In this document: in pieces, positions 1-6,114 of the stretch
How the letters are laid out: each line of letters opens with the position of its first letter
Position numbering within the stretch: position 1 is the stretch's first letter
NCBI GenBank assembly: GCA_030833305.1
Contig: JAURHL010000027.1
Coordinates: forward strand, 1 to 14,976
Length of the DNA: 14,976 bases
Direction of reading: 5' to 3'
From: Acidimicrobiales bacterium
GTDB lineage: Bacteria > Actinomycetota > Acidimicrobiia > Acidimicrobiales > Ilumatobacteraceae
The notes under the pieces: model-generated
The model's database searches: none
Told to the model about the DNA's origin: nothing
The model's input: only the letters and a program-made list of their open reading frames with translations
Position numbers and translations under genes: made by a program

Positions 1-2143
1 GAGCGGCCATGGCTCGGCTCGGTCCGTGAGCTGTGAGGGCGGGGTCGATGGAGAAGATCCACAACTGGTCGTGAGGGAAGATGCGTTCGATCGCGGCAGC
101 GCACTGCTGGGCCGCCAACGCAGGGACTCGTCCGGGTTCGCCCGCCTGTTCGCCGAATGCGAGCGCTTTTGCGGACAAGTCCCAGGCTTCCTCGATGTTG
201 CCCTTGCTGAGTGCGTGGGCGGCCCAGCGAAGTGCGATCCGCCATTGACCCCATGCGTCTCCGTAACGCTTCGCCGCTTCTCCGGCCACGATCAACTCCG
301 AGGTGGCGAGGTGGGTGGAGCCGCTTTCGTAGAGGTCGATGGAGCGAAGCAAACGGCTTTCGACCGCGGCGGTCGGGTGGCTCATGCTGACGGCCCGTTC
401 GGAGATCCGAAGGCGTTGGGAAAGGAACGACGGTGAGCGGTGCACCTCGCGACACGAGTTGAGCACCAGTACTTGGGTGGTTGGTGACATGTCGTGGTCG
501 GCGAGGAGGTCGAGGGCCAGGTTCGCGAGCGAACGCGCCGCCGAGGCGTTGGTGGACCACGCCCACGCGGAGCGGGAACTGGACTCGGAAATCTCGATGC
601 CCGCCGTTCGGAACGCGCCACCCAGCGGGCGAAGTGCGTCGGTGACGGCCGTCGGCGTCGACAACAGGACCTGGGAGGATCGGGCCAGCAGACGGGTTCG
701 TAGCTCGGCAGGAACGTCGGCCATGCTCAGGCTGTCGAGAAGTCGGGTGTAGGCGACAGTGTCGGGAATGAACTCGGCGAGGGTGGCCATCAACAGCAAG
801 GCGTGGGCCTGCTCCGCGTGCAACTTGGCGGCGTGGGCCGAAGCGGCCGCGGTCTGGGCGACGCGCCATCCCTCTTCGCGTCGACCATCACTCAGAAGTT
901 GGCGCGCCAGGACCAGAGCCGCCCGCACCCAATCGGGTGAGCCTTCGTCGGTGGTTTCCATCACGTGTTCGGCGACTCGTCGCGGGAGATTGAGGAACTC
1001 GCTGGACCAACCATCACCGATCGTTGCGATGGCCAATCGTTGCGTCGACTCGGGGGAATCCTGGATGAGCCGCGAATCACAGAGTTCGAAGGCCTCGGCG
1101 TAACGGCCCCCGCGTTCGAGGAATCGAATCACCGACGACCGCAGTTCAGTGTCCTGCCCCTCGGGGAACTCGGACACGCAGTTCGCGTACAGAGGGTGGA
1201 CGAATTCGACCGTTCGGACGTGGCTGCGATTGATCAACACCGCGGACTCGGCGGTGGCCACACTGTCGCGCGTCTCTTTCGGCGACATTCCGATGCTCTC
1301 GGTGACGATGATGAGGTCGTCGATGGTGCCGATGCCTCCCAGAAGAGACAAGCAGACCAGAACTCGAACGTCCATCGGGATGGACCTGATTCGCTCCTCG
1401 ATCACGCGGTTCACTTCCGGTGGGGTGAAGCGAGGGATCGGCGTGGCGGACCGTTTCGACAACCGGAGATACTCGAGGGTGAACAGCGGATTACCGCCGG
1501 TGAGACGATTGATCTCCCGTACGAACGTGTCGTCGAACGGTGTGTCGCCGACGGTTCGGGCCAGATCGATCGAGTCGGACTCTTCCAGACCCTCCAGATG
1601 CACGCAGGTGCAGGATCGGCTGATGGAACGAAGCGCCTGCGAAACCGCGTGCTCCGTGGCGGTGGAGCCGGTTCGCATCGCGCAGACGAAGGCGATGCCG
1701 AGCTGGAGCATGTGCTCGACGGATTTGGAGACGATCGTCAGTGAGGACTCGTCCAGCCATTGAAGGTCGTCGATGATGAACAGTGCCGGCCGGTGCGCCA
1801 ATCGAGCGAGATAGTCGTTGAATTCCGCGAAATGCGCTCGAGGATCCGCGTCGTTGGTGAGCAGGTGAAGAGCAGGCGAGTCGGTCAGTCGCGGCAGTTG
1901 AGCGAGGCTGACGTACGGTTCGAAGGAGTCGCTGACGTGACCGACGATTTGTACCACCGACATGTCCGAGGTGCGTGCCTCGTTGGCCAGGGCGCGGAGA
2001 AGGTGCGACTTTCCCATGCCGGGTTCGGCCTCGATGAGGGTTGCCGAGCCGCGGCGATTCGACGCATTTTCGAGTGCCTCGCGCAGAAAGTCACGCTCGA
2101 CGCGGCGCCCCACGGTCGTCGTGGGGCGTCCGTACATGGGCAT
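1..2143 (-). CDS. AAA/LuxR-type (MalT-like) ATPase transcriptional regulator, N-terminal part, runs off left edge
   Basis: The reading frame is open from 2143 to base 1 with no stop, giving 714 residues of a longer protein. Visible parts: a 'TVGRRVERDFLREAL' entry segment (about 10-24) typical of AAA_16 regulators; a Walker A at 39-46 (AEPGMGKS, the first Gly replaced by Ala); a Walker B at 121-126 (LFIIDD, then LQWLD); and GGNPLF at 216-221, the sensor motif of LuxR-family STAND ATPases. From about 300 on it is helical and Ala/Leu-rich, resembling the TPR-like arm of such regulators. A C-terminal LuxR DNA-binding helix-turn-helix would be expected beyond the left edge and cannot be seen. The family senses a ligand with nucleotide and activates transcription in the cytoplasm. 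The ATG at 2143 has no Shine-Dalgarno but a TAACAT box at the right distance for leaderless transcription. Family call is solid; target genes are unknown. Confidence 0.88.
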   Translation of the reverse strand, partial: MPMYGRPTTTVGRRVERDFLREALENASNRRGSATLIEAEPGMGKSHLLRALANEARTSDMSVVQIVGHVSDSFEPYVSLAQLPRLTDSPALHLLTNDADPRAHFAEFNDYLARLAHRPALFIIDDLQWLDESSLTIVSKSVEHMLQLGIAFVCAMRTGSTATEHAVSQALRSISRSCTCVHLEGLEESDSIDLARTVGDTPFDDTFVREINRLTGGNPLFTLEYLRLSKRSATPIPRFTPPEVNRVIEERIRSIPMDVRVLVCLSLLGGIGTIDDLIIVTESIGMSPKETRDSVATAESAVLINRSHVRTVEFVHPLYANCVSEFPEGQDTELRSSVIRFLERGGRYAEAFELCDSRLIQDSPESTQRLAIATIGDGWSSEFLNLPRRVAEHVMETTDEGSPDWVRAALVLARQLLSDGRREEGWRVAQTAAASAHAAKLHAEQAHALLLMATLAEFIPDTVAYTRLLDSLSMADVPAELRTRLLARSSQVLLSTPTAVTDALRPLGGAFRTAGIEISESSSRSAWAWSTNASAARSLANLALDLLADHDMSPTTQVLVLNSCREVHRSPSFLSQRLRISERAVSMSHPTAAVESRLLRSIDLYESGSTHLATSELIVAGEAAKRYGDAWGQWRIALRWAAHALSKGNIEEAWDLSAKALAFGEQAGEPGRVPALAAQQCAAAIERIFPHDQLWIFSIDPALTAHGPSRAMAA

Positions 2144-2149
2144 GGAATC

Positions 2150-2155
2150 ATGTTA
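2150..2155 (-). promoter_or_regulatory. Candidate -10 box (TAACAT) for leaderless transcription of the regulator
   Basis: On the minus strand TAACAT fits the actinobacterial TANNNT -10 pattern. Its last T lies 7 bases before the A of the ATG at 2143, so transcription would start on the start codon itself. The absence of any purine-rich ribosome site in front of that ATG agrees with a leaderless message. No convincing -35 hexamer is present. This is inference from spacing only. Confidence 0.4.
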
Positions 2156-2214
2156 GGGGTAACAGATCTTGGTCGCCAGAAGCCCAGAAGCACGTCTGTC
2201 GACCGGACTCCAGA

Positions 2215-2248
2215 CCCCAACTGTTCACCGTCCCCGACTGTTCACCGT
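2215..2248 (-). repeat. Two tandem 17-bp repeats upstream of the regulator gene (candidate operator)
   Basis: The plus strand reads CCCCAACTGTTCACCGT (2215-2231) directly followed by CCCCGACTGTTCACCGT (2232-2248): 16 of 17 positions match. On the minus strand this is two copies of ACGGTGAACAGT followed by C/TGGGG. They lie 72-105 bases upstream of the regulator start, where an activator could bind as a dimer or in tandem. The copies are direct, not inverted. The repeat is plainly visible; a role as operator is inference. Confidence 0.5.
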
Positions 2249-2312
2249 GTTTCTCGTGAGGAGCATGCGGCGAGCCACGCCGCCGAGCACCAACAGCAAC
2301 ATGGCTATAACA

Positions 2313-2350
2313 GGCCCGAGCCGCCGCCAGAACTGGCGGCGGCTCGGGCC
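2313..2350 (-). terminator. Strong hairpin terminator downstream of the LPATG surface-protein gene
   Basis: A perfect 18-bp inverted repeat (2313-2330 against 2333-2350) leaves only the two bases AA between the arms; in RNA about 17 pairs with a 4-base loop. It is very GC-rich and starts 29 bases past the stop codon of the surface-protein gene. Outer arms CTATA (2305-2309) and TATAG (2361-2365) can extend it after mismatches. The minus strand continues TGTTATAG, only weakly U-rich, as is common in actinobacterial terminators. It would separate that gene from the regulator downstream. Confidence 0.85.
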
Positions 2351-2378
2351 CCGGGACTTCTATAGTCGTTAGTCCTCG

Positions 2379-5300
2379 TCACCGACCGTTGATCAACCAG
2401 ATGACGCGGCGGCGAATGATGCTCACGAACGCGCCACCCACCAGCAACCACAGCGCGACCATCAACGGCGTCGAAACATCCGAGCCCGTTGCCGGCAGGG
2501 CGCCCGCGGACACCTTCAGACCCAGAGAGGACTGCACCGTTGGACTGGCCACCACCAACGTGTGGTTGCCCAGCGCGATGTTGGACGGCAACGATGCCTG
2601 ACCCTTGATGGTGCCATTGGCCGCCACGGTGTAGGTGCCAATGAGAGTGGGGGTCGACATGACGACGAACTCCACTTCCTCGCCGGGCGTCAGACCCGAA
2701 GCCAAGATTCCCACTTGACCTCTACCGATCACCTCGATGACCGCGCCTGGCAACACATCGGTCACCGAGCCGTCCTGGTTCAACCCTGCGAACAACGTCG
2801 ACTTGTTGCCCACTTCCACCAACACCGTATTCTCAATGGGTACCGGCACCGTCAACAAGCCCGTGAGGTTCGCCCCTGTCGGTGTATCGATCACTGTCAA
2901 GCCGCTGCTACCTCCGGCCGACTGATTCAACTGGCTCACCAGAGCGTCAGCGGCCGTCTGCAACGACTGCACCTCGGCCGGGCTGCGATCCTCGGGATCG
3001 ACCTGTGCCGCTGGCAAATCAGCGGGCGTCTCAACATCCGGTGTCACCGGCTGACCATTCACCAGTGCGGTCGCCGAACCCGGCTGTTGAGTGAGCGTCG
3101 CCTGGTTCGACGAGTTCACCAAGGTCGGTGCGGCTACCGGTGACGGGGTCGACGGGGTCGACGGGGTCGACGGGGTCGACGGGGTCGACGGGGTCGACGG
3201 GGTCGACGGGGTCGACGGGGTCGAGACTCCAGAGATGGTGAACTTTAGGCCCATGGGAACGTTTGCCGACATCTGGTACTTGCCTCCGAAGGCGAAGAAC
3301 GAACCCCCCATCGTGAACGCACCTGCGCGCAGATTTTCGACGACACACGTACCGGAAGTGAACGTAGCCCCCGTCGACGGAAGATTGGTCGAAACCACCC
3401 CGGTTGAATCAATCAGGATGAAGAACCCGGTCGGTCCGCTCATTCCAAAGGAGTCCCCGAGAACAATGAACGAGCCATCAGCCTGCGGATGGAGAGCAAA
3501 CGCCTGATTGCTCCCTGACGCAAAGATCGTCAGGACACCGGCATTGGCAAAGTTTGCGTCGGCCGCGCCCGTCGTGCGGTCGTATCGGGCAACGGTCACC
3601 TTGTTGGAAGGAGGTCCAGCCATGCCCCCACCGCCCCCACTCGAGATCCTCTCCACCGCCAGGAGATACATGTGGGTTCCAACGACCCTCGCATCACGAA
3701 TCTCCGCGCCAGGTGCGAGTGTTCCACTGCTTCCGAAACCTCCGACCGCAGACCCGCTCGCGTCGAATTTCGTCATCGTCGATGTGCCTGTGGTCCAGTC
3801 GGAGTTCCACACATACAAGGCTCCGGTCGAATCGGACCGAATGAATCGACCGGATACCGCCACCGCCCCGTTGGTGCCGAAGTTGGTGTCGATGGCCCCC
3901 GCGGACGTGAGCTTGACGACTGAGTTCGTAAAGGAACACGGGCCCTGGCCGCACTGTCCCGTTTCGACGTTGGCGTACGTGGAACCGGAGGGTCCGACAG
4001 CAATCTCCGTGACGCTTTGGAACGAACCGGAAGGCGGGGCCGGAAAGGACACCGTGCCTCCGCTGCCCCACGAGGTGTCGGGGGCCCCGGCTGACGTCAG
4101 TCGAACCAGGACCGGAGCGGAGTTGTTGTTCAGGAATACTGACCCGCCGAGGATGAACGACCCATCGGAACCCTGGATGAGTCGATCGAAGCGGCCCGTG
4201 ACCTGTACATAGCCATTGGTGCCCCAGGTCGAGTCGTTGGATCCATCCGAATTGAGGCGATACAGACGTGACACTTCCATGCCCATGGACATCGGGGTTT
4301 CCACGGTAGCGAGGACGTAGCCCTTACCGTCGCTACCCACGAGGGACGCGAAGAGCATGATGCTCTTGCCCGACTCGACAGGAGTCCAAACACCCGAGGT
4401 TCCGAAGTTCGTATCGAGAGTGACACCCGGGGCGCTCGAGGAAGGTGCTCCCGCCGCACATGACGGCGGCATACCGCCTCCGCCTCCGCCTCCACCGCCG
4501 CCACCACCTGGGTTGACGGGAGGACAACTGATGGCAACGGAATCGTTGCCCTTCTTGATGTCCAACGAAAACGAGTACGTGCTTCCGGCGGTCGGATTGG
4601 GCACCGCCGCGTTGGAGATGTTCAGTTGGAGCCTTGTCGGTTCGGGATCCTTGATCGTGTCCCCGGGGTAGCTGCCGTCCATGGGTTGATCCCAGTAGTA
4701 AGACGGGGTATATCCCTGCCCTGGGTCGACGTTTTGGCCGCCGGTCGTCACCGTGTATGAATACGTGAGCACGTCTCCGGGTGCGACGAGGGCCATATCG
4801 ACGCATGCCTGTGCGTAAAAGCCAAGATACTGGTCGCCCTCTCTTGCTACGTAGGACGACAAGTCGTATTGCAGGCCGTTGTCGATGGTCGCTGTCACGC
4901 TAGGACTGACGCAGTTCGTGGTTTCAACAAGCACGTTTCCGCCCCTCGTAACTTTTAACTTCGGCAAAAACGTCAAAGTTCCTGAGGTTTGAGTAACACG
5001 AATTTGTGGCGTGTTGATATTCAGATACGTTGGGAGTGGATCCGGAAGGGTGTAGGAGAGTGCCTGCGTATTTACGCCGGAGGCGTCAAAATAGAAATTG
5101 CCCACGAATCCGCCAAAGTTTGATTCGGTCATCGTGACGACGTCGCCGGACTGCAACGAAACTCCGTGACACGCCGGGTCTTGGCTAAAGTTGATGCTCG
5201 CGGTTGCTGTCAGAACGAGTTCTTCCCCCCCATAGGCCTTGAATGTCCCGTTCGAAGCCACAGCGCGACCTGCCAAGATATTCCCGTATGACACCGGAGC

Positions 5301-5420
5301 GGCGTTGACCGGGCTCTCGGTCAAGCCCGCAACCGCGATGCTGGCGATCGCCACAGATGAAGCCAGGAGCAACGAACTGGTTTTGCTTCGCAACCTGCTG
5401 GTGGGTGAGTTTTTGGACAT
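2379..5420 (-). CDS. Sortase-anchored (LPATG) surface protein with delta-60 repeats, poly-Gly run and Ser-Thr-Pro linker
   Basis: A 1013-residue exported protein that would be fixed to the cell wall. Residues 1-41 form a signal peptide (basic start, hydrophobic core, cleavage near VNA-A). Residues 42-300 are a beta-rich, Cys-containing region of unknown fold. Twelve glycines (305-316) lead to about 335-700, which holds delta-60 type repeats (LDTNFGTSGV, DSTWGTNGYV, DTSWGSGGTV, DTNFGTNGAV), a motif of predicted beta-propeller surface proteins. A linker of nine STP triplets (733-759) follows, then a beta-rich domain, LPATG (975-979), a hydrophobic segment and a basic tail, the classic sorting signal. 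A start at 5522 would add 34 residues without signal-peptide character; the ATG at 5420 has AGAGGA five bases upstream and is preferred. Transcribed alone: divergent gene behind, hairpin terminator ahead. Ligand or role is unknown; adhesion or an envelope structural role is a guess. Confidence 0.88.
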   Translation of the reverse strand: MSKNSPTSRLRSKTSSLLLASSVAIASIAVAGLTESPVNAAPVSYGNILAGRAVASNGTFKAYGGEELVLTATASINFSQDPACHGVSLQSGDVVTMTESNFGGFVGNFYFDASGVNTQALSYTLPDPLPTYLNINTPQIRVTQTSGTLTFLPKLKVTRGGNVLVETTNCVSPSVTATIDNGLQYDLSSYVAREGDQYLGFYAQACVDMALVAPGDVLTYSYTVTTGGQNVDPGQGYTPSYYWDQPMDGSYPGDTIKDPEPTRLQLNISNAAVPNPTAGSTYSFSLDIKKGNDSVAISCPPVNPGGGGGGGGGGGGMPPSCAAGAPSSSAPGVTLDTNFGTSGVWTPVESGKSIMLFASLVGSDGKGYVLATVETPMSMGMEVSRLYRLNSDGSNDSTWGTNGYVQVTGRFDRLIQGSDGSFILGGSVFLNNNSAPVLVRLTSAGAPDTSWGSGGTVSFPAPPSGSFQSVTEIAVGPSGSTYANVETGQCGQGPCSFTNSVVKLTSAGAIDTNFGTNGAVAVSGRFIRSDSTGALYVWNSDWTTGTSTMTKFDASGSAVGGFGSSGTLAPGAEIRDARVVGTHMYLLAVERISSGGGGGMAGPPSNKVTVARYDRTTGAADANFANAGVLTIFASGSNQAFALHPQADGSFIVLGDSFGMSGPTGFFILIDSTGVVSTNLPSTGATFTSGTCVVENLRAGAFTMGGSFFAFGGKYQMSANVPMGLKFTISGVSTPSTPSTPSTPSTPSTPSTPSTPSTPSPVAAPTLVNSSNQATLTQQPGSATALVNGQPVTPDVETPADLPAAQVDPEDRSPAEVQSLQTAADALVSQLNQSAGGSSGLTVIDTPTGANLTGLLTVPVPIENTVLVEVGNKSTLFAGLNQDGSVTDVLPGAVIEVIGRGQVGILASGLTPGEEVEFVVMSTPTLIGTYTVAANGTIKGQASLPSNIALGNHTLVVASPTVQSSLGLKVSAGALPATGSDVSTPLMVALWLLVGGAFVSIIRRRVIWLINGR
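3142..3222 (-). repeat. Perfect 9 x 9-bp minisatellite encoding the (STP)n linker
   Basis: Nine uninterrupted copies of GACGGGGTC on the plus strand (TCGACCCCG as codons on the minus strand) encode nine Ser-Thr-Pro triplets inside the surface protein. There is no sequence difference between copies, including at third codon positions. The unit is a multiple of three, so copy-number change by slippage would alter linker length without breaking the frame. Confidence 0.95.
4473..4508 (-). repeat. Poly-glycine tract (12 Gly codons) in the surface protein
   Basis: Twelve consecutive GGN codons separate the N-terminal beta-rich region from the delta-60 repeats. The third bases are mixed (GGT, GGC, GGA), so the run is kept at protein level rather than being a simple DNA repeat, unlike the STP minisatellite of the same gene. 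It probably acts as a flexible hinge. Confidence 0.85.
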
Positions 5421-5425
5421 GGGAA

Positions 5426-5431
5426 TCCTCT
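5426..5431 (-). promoter_or_regulatory. Ribosome binding site AGAGGA that fixes the surface-protein start at 5420
   Basis: On the minus strand AGAGGA is followed by five bases and then ATG at 5420, which opens a normal signal peptide. The longer in-frame start at 5522 lacks a comparable site, so this element decides the annotation of the N-terminus. Confidence 0.7.
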
Positions 5432-5492
5432 CGAAGTGGCGTCCATCAAATATGGATGAGATACGTTGCGTCATCCAGCAACAAGTCACTTT

Positions 5493-5521
5493 TTTGACCA
5501 CGATCCGCTCAGATTTGACCA
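5493..5521 (-). promoter_or_regulatory. Pair of TGGTCAAA direct repeats 21 bp apart, upstream of the surface-protein gene
   Basis: TGGTCAAA occurs at 5521-5514 and again at 5500-5493 on the minus strand, with start-to-start spacing of 21 bp, two turns of the helix. They lie about 73-101 bases in front of the surface-protein start codon, in the 241-bp gap between divergent genes. Same-face spacing suggests a binding site for a regulator of one or both neighbours. The repeats are visible; the function is inferred. No clear -35/-10 pair could be fixed in this gap. Confidence 0.4.
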
Positions 5522-5661
5522 TCGGGCCCTCGGGTTCGGTTCGCGAGTCGACTTCGTCGGTGACAGCTGAGCGGCGATCACGTCGGGGATACTGAAGCGT
5601 CGCCGAACATCCAGGATTTGGTCGGTCCCGCCACCCGGACTAGTAAAGGACCGCCAGTAGT

Positions 5662-6114
5662 GTGGGCCTCATGATCTGGTTGTTCGCGGTGTTGGCGGCC
5701 ATTGCGGTGTTTCTCATCGCGGCCCTCACGGTCGGCCGCGAGGCCCGGCGCCTCGACGCGGTGGCTCCCCGCGCCGTCTACGAGATCGAACAGGCGGTCG
5801 ACTATGTGGCTGCCTTGTTGCCCGAGTCCACGCAGGCCCGCCTCACCCCCGAGGAGCTGAACCAACTGCTGGTGATGCACCTCAACTGGCTGCACGGCAA
5901 GGGTCTGATGCCCGAGAAGGCCGTGGACCAGCGACAGACCATCGACACCCCGGTGGTCATCGCCGAGGACACCCTGATCGGTTACTTGCTGGGCGAATCC
6001 GAGCGGGCCGGCATCGAGATGCTGGAAGACACAGACATCGTGGCCGTCACCGAGGCGCACCTGGCGTACTTCGACGCCATCGGGGCCGTCGGCCCCACAG
6101 CAACCCAAGCATGA
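5662..6114 (+). CDS. Small membrane-anchored protein of unknown function
   Basis: A 150-residue protein with one N-terminal membrane helix (about 4-24, IWLFAVLAAIAVFLIAALTV) followed by a charged, mostly helical soluble part of about 125 residues. No enzymatic motif is seen. Codon use and amino-acid make-up are those of a real gene, and the opposite frame over 5662-6046 reads as low-quality protein. Two starts are possible: GTG at 5662, 11 bases after AAAGGA (5645-5650), or ATG at 5671, 20 bases after it; the GTG fits the ribosome site better. It is the only plus-strand gene of the window, divergent from the surface-protein gene and convergent with the YfhO gene, whose last 68 bases it overlaps. 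No family name is recognised with certainty; it resembles conserved hypothetical single-pass proteins of actinobacteria. Confidence 0.75.
   Translation: MGLMIWLFAVLAAIAVFLIAALTVGREARRLDAVAPRAVYEIEQAVDYVAALLPESTQARLTPEELNQLLVMHLNWLHGKGLMPEKAVDQRQTIDTPVVIAEDTLIGYLLGESERAGIEMLEDTDIVAVTEAHLAYFDAIGAVGPTATQA

Noticed and set aside
965..2365. Long plus-strand open frames opposite the AAA/LuxR regulator (for example 965-1744 and 1760-2365)
   Set aside because: The minus frame gives Walker A, Walker B and GNPLF motifs over the same bases; the plus frames are rich in Arg, Asp and His with no recognisable motif.
2305..2365. Hairpin as an insertion-sequence end or attachment site
   Set aside because: No transposase or integrase is nearby and the position right after a stop codon fits a terminator.
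3142..3222. Short regular repeats as a CRISPR array
   Set aside because: The units are 9 bp, adjoining, without spacers, and lie in frame in a surface-protein gene.
5421..5522. Start of the surface protein at 5522
   Set aside because: The extra 34 residues place a non-signal sequence before a normal signal peptide, and they would cover the promoter-proximal repeats; the ATG at 5420 has a good ribosome site.
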